Of a stretch of 64,000 bases of DNA, positions 53,012 through 63,629 are shown piece by piece; position 1 is the stretch's first letter, and every line of letters starts with the position of its first letter. A program made the translations under genes and the position numbers. The stretch is from contig NZ_CP093360.1 of the NCBI RefSeq assembly GCF_023380205.1, forward strand, positions 124,001 through 188,000, read 5' to 3'. This DNA comes from Nicoliella spurrieriana. GTDB lineage: Bacteria; Bacillota; Bacilli; Lactobacillales; Lactobacillaceae. Under the pieces are notes generated by a model. The model was not told where the DNA came from, ran no database searches, and saw nothing but the letters and a program-made list of their open reading frames with translations.

Positions 53012-53633
53012 ACTGATGATTCTCCCTTCATTTCCTAAAGTTTAAATCTTAAATAAAATTCATTCAATTGAATAAACAATTACTAGGTAACATTTTATTG
53101 TCTATTAAGAATAACTATAAAATCTAAAAATAAAGATGTTCCTATGTCGATAAAAGAATTTAAGGCTAAATTATCAAAATGATGAAGGAATGAGGGATGG
53201 AGCTAACGCTTACTACCTTTCGATAGTTCTCGCTATCAAAATATTCTTTACTGAAATCATGAATCTGAAAATAGCATAAATTTTGATGAGTGTGACAAAA
53301 CAATTAATGTACAAGTATAAAGGTGCACATCACCTAATTATCATACCTCAGACTTGGATTAAACTGTTGCTCTATAATGATATTCCTTACGGTCCCATCA
53401 ATGAACATCAATGAGCTTATTTAGCTAGTGGCTTTGATGATAAACTTAATTAAATTATTTCATATAGTATCATGCAAAAGTGATTGGTCAACTAGCAACT
53501 GAACCGATTGTTCAGACCCACTGGGCTTTACCTAGTATTTTAATTATCAATAGTGATATTTTTAGTCAATATATCAGCTAGCTACCACGATATAGATAAA
53601 ATTAGAATTAGTTATAAATTTTTGTCTGGATTC
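53012..53633. other. long AT-rich intergenic region with IS remains
   Basis: No intact gene. Around 53500-53600 the + strand reads QTHWALPSILIINSDIFSQY, a degenerate form of the IS3 OrfB block (LIIHSDLGSQYTS). GAGGGATGGAGCTAACGCT near 53190 resembles sequence at 46733. Stops interrupt all frames. Confidence 0.4.
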
Positions 53634-53660
53634 TTGACATATTATAATTAATTATATTAA
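53634..53660 (+). promoter_or_regulatory. promoter with palindromic operator of the HxlR gene
   Basis: TTGACA (53634-53639), a perfect palindrome TATAATTAATTATA (53643-53656) in the spacer, and TATTAA as -10. A dimeric HxlR repressor bound there would block transcription. Confidence 0.5.
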
Positions 53661-53690
53661 TATAAATTCTAACTTGAGGAGGTGTTTTTA

Positions 53691-54047
53691 ATGAATAACG
53701 CTACTAAAAGTGAATTTAGGCACAATGAAATTTGTCCATTAGATAGCACATTATCAATACTATCTGGAAAATGGAAATCTATCATATTATGTAGGTTAAT
53801 GAATAAAAATTTTCATTTTAATGAATTGAGTCGCAGTATTAATCAATGTTCACGTAGAATGCTAGCAATACAATTAAGGCAATTAATTAATGATGATGTA
53901 GTTAAAAAAAACATTATGATTAAAAATCACACAAATGTAATTATTTGTTATTCACTGACACATTTAGGTAGATCATTGGTACCGTTAATTAAAGAAATGG
54001 ATAAATGGGGAGAAAAATATATAGAAGAAGAACAAAAAAATAATTAA
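53691..54047 (+). CDS. HxlR-family transcriptional regulator
   Basis: 118 residues from ATG at 53691 (AGGAGGTG upstream). CPLDSTLSILSGKWKSIILC, then FHFNELSRSINQCSRRMLAI and LTHLGRSLVPLIKEMDKW are the HxlR winged-helix blocks. The N-terminal Cys in CPL is the redox/electrophile sensor in relatives such as HypR and YodB. Divergent from the MFS exporter. Confidence 0.85.
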   Translation: MNNATKSEFRHNEICPLDSTLSILSGKWKSIILCRLMNKNFHFNELSRSINQCSRRMLAIQLRQLINDDVVKKNIMIKNHTNVIICYSLTHLGRSLVPLIKEMDKWGEKYIEEEQKNN

Positions 54048-54079
54048 CTTAAATTTAAAATTAAATCGATGAAGAATCC

Positions 54080-55083
54080 CCATAGGGAGGGCAGAAAATT
54101 TTCACCTGTTTCTATGTCAATAACTTGAACTAATTTTATGTAGTTTTGACCAGACTAATTCTGTCATGATTTAACATCTTATATACCAGTCAATGCTTGC
54201 GATTACTTCTTCAATTGTTTCCAACTTTGTTTGATGAACAATCTATCGTTTCAGCATCGAATGAAAGTTTTCGATGTGGGTATTATCATAAGGATGGCCC
54301 TTTAATGAGTAAGAAGACTGGCTTATCAGCTACTGCTGCTTGCATCGTTTTAGTCACTAGTTCGTCAGTCATTTCATTGCCTACCATTTGATGTGCCAAG
54401 CTTTATTAACTAAATTGGCTCGTTGTTAATAATCGTTGTGCGTAGTTGGCTTTCTGTATTTTTTATTCATGATGGAATTAACTGCTAAATCGCTCTGGAA
54501 CTAACTTTAAGGCCTTGATTCAAAAGGACTTGGTAAATTTTTGGATACCCATAGACATACGACTCTGCTGTCAAGCAACTAAAATGGTCTGTTTTAAAAT
54601 AATATTTTGCTAGTCTCGAACTGTTGGTTCGTGTTTGATTCGGTAATGGTAGTTTTTTTGGTATTTTAAAAGCATGTAGCGTAATCGCTAAGCAGTTTTC
54701 CATGTTATAAACTCTTGATAAAACCCAAGTCTTCTTTAACGGTTAACGTTTACTAGGTAACTTCGTAGCTCGTTTTAAAATTTCCATTTCCTCATTAACT
54801 TGAGCTAATTTTTTTCCATTTGAACGTATTTTTCATATGAAATCTGCTTTCCATTAACATTAATGGAAGAACTCTGTTTTAACCAGCAACTGATTGTGTT
54901 AGTTGAAACATCGTAGTCCTTAGCTAGAGATTTAATACTGTGGTCTTGCTTAGATAATGAAATAATAGAATTGTTCCTATGATTAAATTCCAGACAAAAA
55001 ATTTTAATTAATTTGCGTCCTGGCTATTGCACGATGATCTGCTCCTATGATTAAAATTACATCAGATTTAATCATAGGAGTAT
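54080..55083 (-). mobile_element. IS3-family element, heavily decayed
   Basis: Minus-strand pieces: OrfA KIFCLEFNHRNNSIISLSKQ then SIKSLAKDYDVSTNTISCWL. OrfB VYGYPKIYQVLLNQGLKVSS, then KGHPYDNTHIENFHSMLKR (with the catalytic Glu) and LETIEEVIASIDWYI. A hairpin CTCCTATGATTAAA/TTTAATCATAGGAG marks the outer end at 55041-55081. Multiple stops and shifts. Confidence 0.7.
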
Positions 55084-55193
55084 GCATTCTTAATTATTAC
55101 TTAACAGCGCGCCTAATTTTGCATTCGTTTCATTTCATCATTCAGTTAACTTCATTTATAAACAGAAAAAGCATAAATTTGATCAATTTTGTG

Positions 55194-55222
55194 TTGACAT
55201 TCAAAATGAAACGGATTATTAT
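55194..55222 (+). promoter_or_regulatory. promoter of T-box-metA operon
   Basis: TTGACA, 17 nt, TATTAT. Confidence 0.7.
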
Positions 55223-55227
55223 ATCCA

Positions 55228-55531
55228 TAACATATTAATTAGAAGTTACTGAGAAAAGATGAGTAAGCATTAAGCTGATTTTAACAGAGAGCCTGAGCTG
55301 ATGAGAACGGGTATTTTGGTTGGTGCTGAAGATGGTCTTGGAGTAATTTTAAATGGTGAGTCGTCAGATGAGCCGTTTACGAATTAACACCCGTTACCGT
55401 GTTGAAGGATAGCTAAGTGAGTGTCCGGAGATGGCCGTTAAGATATTGACGGCTAAGATAGGGTGGTACCGCGTACATAGAGCGCCCCTAGAATTGGAAT
55501 TAATTTTTCCATTTCTAGGGGCGCTTTTTTA
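55228..55531 (+). promoter_or_regulatory. methionine T-box leader of metA
   Basis: GUUACUGAG base strand, GATGAGTA loop, then GAAGAUGGUC with AUG specifier at 55332-55334, as in the metE leader. T-box core GGGTGGTACCGCG at 55461-55473; terminator GCGCCCCTAGAA...TTCTAGGGGCGC plus T run (55482-55531). Confidence 0.9.
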
Positions 55532-55566
55532 TTTTTCAATCTTTTGGAACCAAGGAGGACATCGCA

Positions 55567-56442
55567 ATGACAGTAAACGTTAAGAACGGGTTTGTAAAGA
55601 GTCAGCATCAATTACCAGCTCAAAAGCTGCTGAACCCAGTTAAAATTTTAATTTTAAATTTAATGCCAACTAAACAAACGACGGAACAACAATTTATTAA
55701 CCTTTTGAGTCAAGTCCATCAAGACGTTGAAATAACGTTCTTATATACTAAGACCCACCATTTTAAAACTACTGATCAAGATCAGGTTGCCAAGTGTTAC
55801 TGTAGTCTGCAGCAGATTTATGACAACTACTATGATGGATTGATCATTACCGGGGCCCCGGTTGAACAAATTGATTTTTCAGCCGTTGATTATTGGGATG
55901 AGTTCTTAGCAATTAAGGATTGGGCGACCACCCATGTGGGACAAACAGTCAATGAATGTTGGGCTGCCCAAGCAGCGCTGTACACTGACTTTGCGATTCC
56001 AAAGGTGGTGCTCAAACATAAATTATTTGGCATTTATCAAGCCAGTTGGATTGATTCAAATTGTCAGTTAAGCTTCAAGTTACCACGGTTTACTAATCCA
56101 CAATCACGGCATTCACAATCGGTAATTAACCGGAGTGCACTACCAAGTGGGTTATCGATCGTTGCTGATAATTTGTTCACCGGTCCATTAGTTTTGCATT
56201 CCGGAACAAAACGCCAAACATACTTTACCGGACACCCTGAATATGATGCTGACACCTTGGACTTAGAATACCATCGTGATCTAGTCAAAAATGAAGGGGT
56301 GGCTGCTCCAGCAAACTACTACAACCGTGAACACCAGGTTGAAAACACTTGGCAAGCTAGCAGCATTCAGTTGTACCAAAATTGGATTGATTTAATTGAA
56401 AGTGAGGAACTTAATTATGACAAAAAACAAATTGCACTTTGA
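55567..56442 (+). CDS. metA: homoserine O-acyltransferase, MetA type
   Basis: 291 residues. [30 protein letters not shown], nucleophilic Cys in [11 protein letters not shown] and His-Glu in TGHPEYD identify MetA. Activates homoserine by acylation, acetyl-CoA or succinyl-CoA; the downstream sulfhydrylase suggests acetyl. CAAGGAGG precedes ATG. First gene of a four-gene T-box operon; it overlaps the next by 26 nt. Confidence 0.92.
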   Translation: MTVNVKNGFVKSQHQLPAQKLLNPVKILILNLMPTKQTTEQQFINLLSQVHQDVEITFLYTKTHHFKTTDQDQVAKCYCSLQQIYDNYYDGLIITGAPVEQIDFSAVDYWDEFLAIKDWATTHVGQTVNECWAAQAALYTDFAIPKVVLKHKLFGIYQASWIDSNCQLSFKLPRFTNPQSRHSQSVINRSALPSGLSIVADNLFTGPLVLHSGTKRQTYFTGHPEYDADTLDLEYHRDLVKNEGVAAPANYYNREHQVENTWQASSIQLYQNWIDLIESEELNYDKKQIAL

Positions 56443-57694
56443 AACCCTTCAGGTCCACGCAGGCCAAGTTGTTGATGAAACTGGCGCTCGGGCGGTCCCA
56501 ATTTATCAAACGACTTCATATGTATTTAAGGATGCCAAACAAGCAGCCAATCGGTTTGGCTTAAAGGATCCCGGTAATATTTATACCCGGTTAACAAACC
56601 CAACGACCGACGTTGTGGACAAGCGGGTCGCAGCCCTGGAAGATGGGACCGCCGGGGTAACCCTTGCCACTGGGTCTGCTGCCATTACTGCCGCCATCTT
56701 GAACATTGCTGGTCAGGGTGACGAAATTGTGGCTGCTAGTACCCTTTATGGTGGAACCTATGATTTATTCGCGGTGACTCTGCCTAAGTTGGGGATTACG
56801 ACCCACTTTGTTGATCCCGATGATCCCGAAAACTTTGCAAAGGCGATTACACCTAAAACTAAGGCGGTGTACGTTGAAAGTATTGGGAATCCTAACATTA
56901 ACCTCGTTGATTTTGAAGCGATTGCGAAGGTGGCCCATGCTAATAACATTTTGTTCATCGTTGATAACACCTTTGGGACTCCATACCTAGTTCAACCACT
57001 AGACCACGGTGCAGACGTTGTCGTTCATTCCGCAACTAAGTTCATTGGCGGTCATGGGACCACAATGGGTGGGGTCATCGTGGAAAATGGCAAGTTCGAC
57101 TACAAGGCGAGTGGCAAATACCCGGGCTTTACCGAACCGAACGACCAATACGACGGATTAGTGTTTGCTGACTTAAAGGGTGCTGCCTTTACCACTAAGG
57201 TGCGTGCAGAAACGCTGCGTGACTTAGGGGCGACCATCAGTCCATTTAACTCCTTCCTCCTATTACAGGGATTAGAATCATTGTCATTACGGGTCCAACG
57301 CCACGTTGAAAACACCCAAAAAATTGTCGAATTCTTATCACACCATCCTAAGGTAGCTTGGATTAAATATCCAGGCCTAAAGGATAGCCCGTACCATGCG
57401 TTAGCGGAAAAGTACTTCCCTAAGGGCGTGGGTTCGATCTTTACGCTGGGCTTGACCGGTGGTGAAAAGGCTGGAAAGGAATTGATTAGTCACTTACAAC
57501 TATTTTCGTTGCTAGCCAACGTGGCTGATGCAAAATCATTGATTATCCATCCTGCTTCGACGACCCACGCGCAGTTGAACGATGAACAGTTACGTGAAGC
57601 GGGAGTCACCCCAGACTTAATTCGGATTTCAATCGGGGTGGAAAACGCTGACGACTTGATTGCTGATTTAAAGCAGGCTCTTGATCAAATTTAA
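56417..57694 (+). CDS. metY: O-acetylhomoserine sulfhydrylase
   Basis: 425 residues from ATG at 56417 (GAGGA upstream). The length and [11 protein letters not shown]..., [35 protein letters not shown] with the PLP Lys, and the insertion [12 protein letters not shown] are MetY features distinct from MetB. Makes homocysteine directly from acetylhomoserine and sulfide. Start lies inside metA. Confidence 0.9.
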   Translation: MTKNKLHFETLQVHAGQVVDETGARAVPIYQTTSYVFKDAKQAANRFGLKDPGNIYTRLTNPTTDVVDKRVAALEDGTAGVTLATGSAAITAAILNIAGQGDEIVAASTLYGGTYDLFAVTLPKLGITTHFVDPDDPENFAKAITPKTKAVYVESIGNPNINLVDFEAIAKVAHANNILFIVDNTFGTPYLVQPLDHGADVVVHSATKFIGGHGTTMGGVIVENGKFDYKASGKYPGFTEPNDQYDGLVFADLKGAAFTTKVRAETLRDLGATISPFNSFLLLQGLESLSLRVQRHVENTQKIVEFLSHHPKVAWIKYPGLKDSPYHALAEKYFPKGVGSIFTLGLTGGEKAGKELISHLQLFSLLANVADAKSLIIHPASTTHAQLNDEQLREAGVTPDLIRISIGVENADDLIADLKQALDQI

Positions 57695-57724
57695 AACGAT
57701 TAATTAGAAAGTGGAGTGATAGGT

Positions 57725-58873
57725 ATGAGTAGTGATTGTAAATGGCAAAAAAAGATTGATACGATTTTAGCACAAGCGGGGAACCGCGTTGATAATGTAA
57801 CGGGTGCAATTTCAATGCCGCTTTACTTTTCAACGGCTTATCGACACGAAGGGTTGGGCAAGTCGACGGGGTATGATTATTCACGGATGACCGAACCGAC
57901 GCGGGACGTTTTAGAAGATGTCTTAGCACAATTGGAAAATGGCTGTAAAGCATTTGCTGTCTCATCGGGGATGGCTGCGATTCAACTAGTCTTTACCCAG
58001 TTCAACACTAATGATCACATTGTGGTTTCAGATGATTTATATGGCGGTTCGTTTCGCTTCTTTGATTTATTAGAACAACATTACCACCTTAGATTTAGTA
58101 AGTGGGATGGCAAGGATTACGCTGAATTGGACCGCCTATTAGCAGATGATGCAAAGGCGGTGTGGATTGAAACCCCATCGAATCCAACCATGAAGGTGAT
58201 CGATATCGATGCCACTGCTAAGCATGCCCACCAAGTGGATGCCCAATTAATCGTTGATAATACCTTTTTCACGCCGTTAATTCAACAACCGTTGAACCAC
58301 GGTGCCGACATTGTCGTTCACAGTGCTACTAAGTACCTATCCGGGCATAATGATTTATTAGCGGGCGTCGTAATTTGTAAGGACGAAGCCACCGCAACTG
58401 AAATTGGGAACAACCTAATTACGATCGGGTCGAATTTGGCACCATTTGATTCATGGTTATTAATCCGCAGCTTGAAGACGTTACCACTACGGTTACGCAA
58501 ACAAGAAGCCAATGCGCAAGCGATTGTAGCTGCATTGCAAAAATCCGACCTGGTGGATTCCGTCCGGTATCCCGGTCGCGGTGGGATGGTCAGCGTCTAC
58601 GTTAAGGACGCGGTCAATGTGGATCAATTCCTTCAGCACCTGCAGGTCATTTCCTTCGCTGAAAGCCTTGGGGGGACCGAAAGTTTAGTCACCGTCCCTG
58701 CTATTCAGACCCATGCCAACCTTAGTGAAGCGGAACGGCAACGGGCAGGCATTACTAATAATCTCCTCCGAATTTCATGCGGAATTGAGGATTCTGACGA
58801 TTTATTAAGGGATTTAAAACAGTCACTACTGGCTGCTAGTGATAAAGTGGGGGTGGATCACGATGGCAAATAA
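57725..58873 (+). CDS. cystathionine gamma-synthase/beta-lyase family enzyme 1
   Basis: 382 residues from ATG at 57725 (GGAG upstream). PLP fold type [49 protein letters not shown] Lys in [20 protein letters not shown] with the position in the operon favours cystathionine gamma-synthase (MetB) or a lyase; the specificity cannot be told from sequence by eye. Overlaps the next gene by 11 nt. Confidence 0.82.
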   Translation: MSSDCKWQKKIDTILAQAGNRVDNVTGAISMPLYFSTAYRHEGLGKSTGYDYSRMTEPTRDVLEDVLAQLENGCKAFAVSSGMAAIQLVFTQFNTNDHIVVSDDLYGGSFRFFDLLEQHYHLRFSKWDGKDYAELDRLLADDAKAVWIETPSNPTMKVIDIDATAKHAHQVDAQLIVDNTFFTPLIQQPLNHGADIVVHSATKYLSGHNDLLAGVVICKDEATATEIGNNLITIGSNLAPFDSWLLIRSLKTLPLRLRKQEANAQAIVAALQKSDLVDSVRYPGRGGMVSVYVKDAVNVDQFLQHLQVISFAESLGGTESLVTVPAIQTHANLSEAERQRAGITNNLLRISCGIEDSDDLLRDLKQSLLAASDKVGVDHDGK

Positions 58874-60020
58874 TCAGTTTTCAGATTGGACAAAGGTCAT
58901 TAAAAGTACCACTAAACCGGACCCAGCCACTGGCGCGATTAACCCACCAATTCAATTATCGTCAACGTTTGAACAACGTGATTTTGATCACTTTGGTAAG
59001 TGGGACTACTCGCGGAGTGGTAATCCAACCCGGGACGTTTTAGAAGCCAGCATCGCCACCCTTGAGCACGGGACCCGCGGATTTGCATTCGCCACTGGGA
59101 TGGCGGCGATTTCCACGGCCCTGTTGACTTTAAACCAAGGCGATCACGTGATTTTAACTAAAAATGTCTACGGCGGCACGTTTCGCCTAGTGACTCAGGT
59201 GTTGGTTAAATACGGGATTGAATACACCTTCGTTGACCTGGGCGATGAAGCGGCTTTAAAGCAGGCCTTTCAGTCAAATACAAAGGTCGTCTACATCGAA
59301 ACGCCTTCCAACCCCACCCTCCAAGTAACCAACATTGCAGACGTTGCCCAAATTGCGCATGCCCATGGGGCGTTAGCCTTCGTTGATAATACGTTCATGA
59401 CCCCAATCCTTCAAAAACCACTCGATTTAGGCGCTGATTTAGTGCTGCATAGTGGGACCAAGTTTTTGGCCGGGCACAGTGATATCTTAGCCGGGTTAAT
59501 TGTCACTAAGGACCAGGACTTAGGTGATCAGGTGTACTTCTTGCAAAATGCAATGGGGGCAACGTTAGGGGTTTCTGATTGCTGGTTATTACTACGGGGC
59601 ATCAAGACGCTAGCCGTTCGCATGGAAAAGGAATCAGCGAATGCATTAGCATTAGCGACCTGGCTAGAGCAACAACCACTGGTGACCAAGGTGAACTATC
59701 CGGGGCTATCAGATTCACCGGACTACCCAGTTCAATCGAAGCAGGCAGCTTCCGGTGGTGCAGTTCTGTCTTTTGACATTGGCAGTGAGGATAACGTCAG
59801 AAAGCTGGTCGAATTAGTCAAAATTCCCGTCTTTTCCGTTTCACTAGGGGCGGTCGAATCGATCCTCTCCTACCCACCTAAAATGTCACATGCTGAAATG
59901 AATCCGGCAGAACGGCATGCTCGTGGCATTACCGACGGATTACTCCGCTATTCCGTTGGGCTTGAGGATGTTGAAGATTTAAAAGCGGATTTAAAGCAAG
60001 CCTTTGAGCAAATTAAATAA
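58863..60020 (+). CDS. cystathionine gamma-synthase/beta-lyase family enzyme 2
   Basis: 385 residues from ATG at 58863 (GGGGGTGG upstream, within the previous gene). [53 protein letters not shown] Lys in [28 protein letters not shown]. Third PLP paralog in a row. Most like cystathionine lyase (MetC/PatB-group), which would complete transsulfuration with the preceding gene. Confidence 0.82.
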   Translation: MANNQFSDWTKVIKSTTKPDPATGAINPPIQLSSTFEQRDFDHFGKWDYSRSGNPTRDVLEASIATLEHGTRGFAFATGMAAISTALLTLNQGDHVILTKNVYGGTFRLVTQVLVKYGIEYTFVDLGDEAALKQAFQSNTKVVYIETPSNPTLQVTNIADVAQIAHAHGALAFVDNTFMTPILQKPLDLGADLVLHSGTKFLAGHSDILAGLIVTKDQDLGDQVYFLQNAMGATLGVSDCWLLLRGIKTLAVRMEKESANALALATWLEQQPLVTKVNYPGLSDSPDYPVQSKQAASGGAVLSFDIGSEDNVRKLVELVKIPVFSVSLGAVESILSYPPKMSHAEMNPAERHARGITDGLLRYSVGLEDVEDLKADLKQAFEQIK

Positions 60021-60030
60021 TCCATCAATC

Positions 60031-60060
60031 GGGTGAATTTTTAGAATTCACTCTTTTTTT
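60031..60060 (+). terminator. terminator of the met operon
   Basis: GTGAATT/AATTCAC with TTTTTTT. Confidence 0.65.
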
Positions 60061-60072
60061 ATGCTTTGTGTT

Positions 60073-60082
60073 GACAAACGTA
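60073..60082. promoter_or_regulatory. degenerate CopY-type box
   Basis: GACAAACGTA fits TACANNTGTA at eight of ten positions, close to the TTGACA -35. Confidence 0.45.
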
Positions 60083-60114
60083 AACAGACGGTTTAGGATG
60101 TTAGTTGTAAAGTT

Positions 60115-60124
60115 TACATATGTA
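60115..60124. promoter_or_regulatory. CopY-type operator (cop box)
   Basis: TACATATGTA, a perfect match to TACANNTGTA inside GTTTACATATGTAAAC. It lies about 35-60 nt before the copper operon. No copY is in the window, so the repressor must be encoded elsewhere. Confidence 0.75.
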
Positions 60125-60173
60125 AACACAGCCATGAAGGGAGCTGAGAACGCTGATTAGAATAATCGGATTA

Positions 60174-60527
60174 ATGATTGGAATTGGCTTGATTGCATTC
60201 ATTGGGTGGTGGTTTTTTGCACCGCGCCCTGAAGATCGCAAGCAATCGGCAGTGGTCGCAAACCATCAAACGGTAGCAATTGATGTTAACGGTGGTTATG
60301 CTCCGGAAACCGTAGAATTGCAGGCGGGAGTGCCAGCAACCCTGAATTTTACCAGACGGGATCCATCGGGGTGTTTAGACCACGTAGTGTTCAATGATTT
60401 TGGGATTAATCAGGAGTTACCGAAGGGCAAAACCGAGTCAATTGATATTGATACTAGCAAGCCGGGGGTTTATCAGTGGGCTTGTGGAATGGATATGTTT
60501 CACGGAAAGGTCATTATTAAAGCATAA
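60174..60527 (+). CDS. membrane-anchored cupredoxin-domain protein
   Basis: 117 residues from ATG. One N-terminal membrane segment (IGIGLIAFIGWWFF) and an extracytoplasmic cupredoxin domain with copper ligands in GCLDHVVF and CGMDMFHG. The ATG has no good ribosome site; GGGAG lies 9 nt before an in-frame CTG at 60153, which would add RIIGL and a basic residue before the membrane helix, so CTG initiation is possible. Likely receives or delivers copper at the membrane. Confidence 0.7.
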   Translation: MIGIGLIAFIGWWFFAPRPEDRKQSAVVANHQTVAIDVNGGYAPETVELQAGVPATLNFTRRDPSGCLDHVVFNDFGINQELPKGKTESIDIDTSKPGVYQWACGMDMFHGKVIIKA

Positions 60528-60542
60528 TTGGGGGCATTAAAA

Positions 60543-60815
60543 ATGAGTGAAAAAGAACAAGTGGTAACTGTAACTGTTGATGGTGGCTATCAACCAGCCG
60601 TTGTAAATTTAAAGCAGGGGGTACCAGCTAAATTAGCGTTCGTACGAAAGAGTGAGCAGGGATGCCTAGATACCGTTCAGTCTACGGATTTAGGATTTAA
60701 TACTGAATTGCCACTAAATCAAACGAAGACGGTTAGTGTGGATACTGCCCAAGCTGGTGAATTTACGTTTAGTTGTGGGATGAACATGGTGAGCGGAAAG
60801 GTCGTCGTTAAATAA
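60543..60815 (+). CDS. soluble cupredoxin-domain protein
   Basis: 90 residues, GGGGGC before ATG. Same domain as its neighbour ([35 protein letters not shown]) but without a signal or membrane helix, so intracellular, and with the His of the first ligand group (CLDH) replaced (CLDT). May act as a cytosolic copper chaperone to the ATPase. Its stop overlaps the ATPase start by one base. Confidence 0.7.
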   Translation: MSEKEQVVTVTVDGGYQPAVVNLKQGVPAKLAFVRKSEQGCLDTVQSTDLGFNTELPLNQTKTVSVDTAQAGEFTFSCGMNMVSGKVVVK

Positions 60816-62734
60816 TGACCACGTCCCAGCGCTTTTGGATTTCACTGGTGCTATCAGTACCAATGTTAGTTCAAATGATTTTAATGCCAATGACCGGGTG
60901 GATGTTACCCGGTGGTGATTTGACATCGTTAGTTTTAGCAACCCTAATAATGATCGTTTCAGCACGGCCGTTTTTACAAAGTGCGTGGGCATCATTTAAA
61001 AAGCACCATTCCAACATGGATACGCTCGTTGCGATTGGGACCATGACTGCGTATGGATTTAGTCTATATGCGATGTTTAACCACCAACCAGTGTTCTTTG
61101 AAACCGCAGCGTTCGTAACGACGTTCATCCTGTTGGGTCAGGTGTTGGAAGTCAAAATGCGTAAGCAGGCATCAAATGCAATTGAAAAGTTACTTAATTT
61201 ACAGGCTAAGGATGCAATCGTGTTCAGAAATGGCCACTTTCAAAAATTAGCAATTGATGAAGTGGTCACGGGCGACATCATTAAGGTTAAACCGGGTGCA
61301 AAAATTGCGGTGGATGGCGTGATTGTAAAGGGTCAATCCACAGTTGATGAGTCGATGGTAACTGGTGAAAGCATCCCGGTTGAAAAGGGAGCTGGTGATT
61401 CAGTGATCGGTGCGACCATTAACGTTGACGGGACCATGGAATACCGGGCTCAAAAGGTCGGCAATGATACCATGCTCTCCCAAATTGTGGCAATGGTCAA
61501 GCGAGCGCAAAATAGCCATGCCCCGATTCAAAGTCTAACGGATCAGGTCTCTAATCTGTTCGTACCGGTGGTTTTGATAATTGCAATCATTACGTTTTTG
61601 ATCTGGTACGTGGGATTAAATGCCACCGTGGCCCAAGCGTTAATCTTTGCAGTGTCGGTAGTCGTGATTGCATGCCCGTGTGCACTGGGGTTAGCAACCC
61701 CCACTGCACTAATGGTTGGAATTGGTCGTGGTGCTAAGTTAGGGATTTTAATTAAGAATGGTGAGGTTCTTGAAGCCGTCAATGGCGTCCAAACCGTTGT
61801 GTTTGATAAGACCGGAACGATTACCGTAGGAAAGCCACAAGTGACTAGCGTTCGGGGTGATTTACACCGGGTGGTGAGAATCGCCGCTAGTTTAGAAGCC
61901 GACTCACAACATCCGTTGGCAAGTGCAATTGTCCAATTCGGCAATCAACGGGGGATTGAACCATTGCCGGTAAGTCAATTTAAATCACTGGATGGTTATG
62001 GGGTGACTGCTCAACTCAATGCCCAACAGTTTGTGGTTGGTAAGTTGGGCTCACGCAGCATCAGTCCGGATTTACAGCAACAAGCAAATGCGATGCAACA
62101 AGCTGCCCAAACGGTCGTTTACGTGGGGGATGCTCACAATGTGTTTGGTTTAATTGGCATTCAGGATGGCCCTAAGCCGACCTCGCGAGCTGCAATTACT
62201 GAATTAAGGAAGCGGGGGTTAACAACGGTAATGCTGACTGGTGATAATCAACAGGTTGCTAATGCCATCGGAAACCAAGTGGGAATCGATGCGGTCATTG
62301 CCAATGTGTTGCCAGAGCAAAAGGCGGATTACGTTCAGCAGATTAAGCAAACCAATCAAGTTGCATTTGTGGGCGACGGAATTAATGATGCACCGGCGCT
62401 ATCCACTGCTGATGTGGGCATTGCAATGGGTTCTGGAACCGACGTTGCAATTGAAGCTGGTGGAATTGTGCTAATGCGTAATGATCTTCAAGATGTGAAT
62501 CGGGCGTTATTACTAAGTGGTAAAACGTTTAATCGAATTAAATTAAACCTATTTTGGGCATTTATTTATAACTTGATTGGCATTCCAATTGCCGCGGGTT
62601 TATTTTCCGGAGTGGGATTAATGTTAAGTCCTGAACTGGCTGGGCTAGCAATGGCGTTGAGCTCGGTCTCAGTGGTAGCGAGTTCATTAATGCTGAACTA
62701 CGTGAACGTCACGCCGCATCACCTTAAATCATAA
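60815..62734 (+). CDS. copA: copper-translocating P1B-type ATPase without N-terminal metal domain
   Basis: 639 residues. Membrane CPC motif (residues 287-289, [12 protein letters not shown]), phosphorylation Asp331 in [10 protein letters not shown], His-Pro in [13 protein letters not shown] and [20 protein letters not shown] is in the actuator domain. No GMxCxxC or His-rich N-terminal domain; the two cupredoxin genes upstream may replace it. Exports Cu+ (or similar). Third gene of an operon under a cop box. Confidence 0.9.
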   Translation: MTTSQRFWISLVLSVPMLVQMILMPMTGWMLPGGDLTSLVLATLIMIVSARPFLQSAWASFKKHHSNMDTLVAIGTMTAYGFSLYAMFNHQPVFFETAAFVTTFILLGQVLEVKMRKQASNAIEKLLNLQAKDAIVFRNGHFQKLAIDEVVTGDIIKVKPGAKIAVDGVIVKGQSTVDESMVTGESIPVEKGAGDSVIGATINVDGTMEYRAQKVGNDTMLSQIVAMVKRAQNSHAPIQSLTDQVSNLFVPVVLIIAIITFLIWYVGLNATVAQALIFAVSVVVIACPCALGLATPTALMVGIGRGAKLGILIKNGEVLEAVNGVQTVVFDKTGTITVGKPQVTSVRGDLHRVVRIAASLEADSQHPLASAIVQFGNQRGIEPLPVSQFKSLDGYGVTAQLNAQQFVVGKLGSRSISPDLQQQANAMQQAAQTVVYVGDAHNVFGLIGIQDGPKPTSRAAITELRKRGLTTVMLTGDNQQVANAIGNQVGIDAVIANVLPEQKADYVQQIKQTNQVAFVGDGINDAPALSTADVGIAMGSGTDVAIEAGGIVLMRNDLQDVNRALLLSGKTFNRIKLNLFWAFIYNLIGIPIAAGLFSGVGLMLSPELAGLAMALSSVSVVASSLMLNYVNVTPHHLKS

Positions 62735-62737
62735 AAA

Positions 62738-62780
62738 ATACGCACCCGGTTGGCAATTGTCCAATCGGGTGCGTGTTTTT
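62738..62780. terminator. bidirectional terminator
   Basis: ACGCACCCG...CGGGTGCGT hairpin with A and T runs, between convergent genes. Confidence 0.8.
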
Positions 62781-62807
62781 ATTTATTTTTATTTATTAGT
62801 AATGATT

Positions 62808-63527
62808 TTATGATTCTCGTTCAGCTTGATTGATTGCAGCTTCAATATCATCATTTTTAAAGTCATGGTTTAGATAGTCTGCATTATCAATCGGCAGTTC
62901 CAAATCAAGCTTTTTAAACTTTTGAATCCCTAAATCACCATTGAACCCTGAAAAGTTCATCAAGTGTCCACCAATGCTTTGATCATCTGAGATAAAGTGA
63001 GCGTGAAAGCCACCGACTGCAAACTTACTGAATGCATCTGGATAATAGTATGCAATAACGGTCCCAGAAAGATGCTGACTTTCAAATCGTTTCTCTGATT
63101 TAGCAGTTGCGACTAATGATGGATAAGGCTTGCTTTGTTTAAATACGGATCTGGTTTTAACCCATTCGAATTGACCATGCAGTTTGACAGAAAATAAGAT
63201 GTTTTGGTATTGGTGGTGCTTGAAAATATAATTCCCTAGTGATTGGAAATCGTTAATTTGTATATTATTAATAGTTGAATAGGCTGCGAAGTGAGCGTTA
63301 ACGAACGGAACTGTGAAGTGATCATCAGCAATTGTAACACTACCGTCGCCCCGGATTAAAAGCGGGGTTCCGTTGTTGATGATTGATTCACCATCAAGGC
63401 CGTCTCCACTACCAATCCCAGTATCACCATGCGTTAATAATTCTTGAATGTCGATGGTCCCATCGAATAATCCCGGGACGATCATTGCACCGGTGCCATG
63501 TTGAAATAAAGTTATTTTGCTTGTCAT
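62808..63527 (-). CDS. alpha-acetolactate decarboxylase
   Basis: 239 residues. FQHGTGAMIVPGLFDG, THGDTGIGSGDGLDGE, Glu/His block with zinc ligands in GGFHAHFISDDQSIGGH. Converts acetolactate to acetoin, diverting pyruvate carbon and reducing acid stress; fits with the acetoin reductase at 30.2 kb. AGGAGGATT precedes ATG. Divergent to a TetR gene across about 100 nt. Confidence 0.92.
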   Translation of the reverse strand: MTSKITLFQHGTGAMIVPGLFDGTIDIQELLTHGDTGIGSGDGLDGESIINNGTPLLIRGDGSVTIADDHFTVPFVNAHFAAYSTINNIQINDFQSLGNYIFKHHQYQNILFSVKLHGQFEWVKTRSVFKQSKPYPSLVATAKSEKRFESQHLSGTVIAYYYPDAFSKFAVGGFHAHFISDDQSIGGHLMNFSGFNGDLGIQKFKKLDLELPIDNADYLNHDFKNDDIEAAINQAERES

Positions 63528-63556
63528 TTAAAATCCTCCTAATTTGTTAATAATGA

Positions 63557-63584
63557 TAATATTAAGGTAAAGTTACCAATATTA
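63557..63584. promoter_or_regulatory. probable TetR operator
   Basis: TAATATTAAGGTAA and its imperfect complement (TTACCAATATTA) around GGTAAAGTTACC lie between the divergent decarboxylase and TetR genes. Confidence 0.55.
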
Positions 63585-63629
63585 AATGAACAAAATGGCA
63601 GAATTGTTCAATTTTAAGGGGATGCTTAA

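Noticed and set aside
54197..54391. 64-codon + strand ORF
   Set aside because: Antisense to the OrfB remnant that carries KGHPYDNTHIENFHS on the minus strand.
55047..55238. 63-codon + strand ORF running into the metA T-box promoter
   Set aside because: No ribosome site and it spans the IS end hairpin and the promoter.
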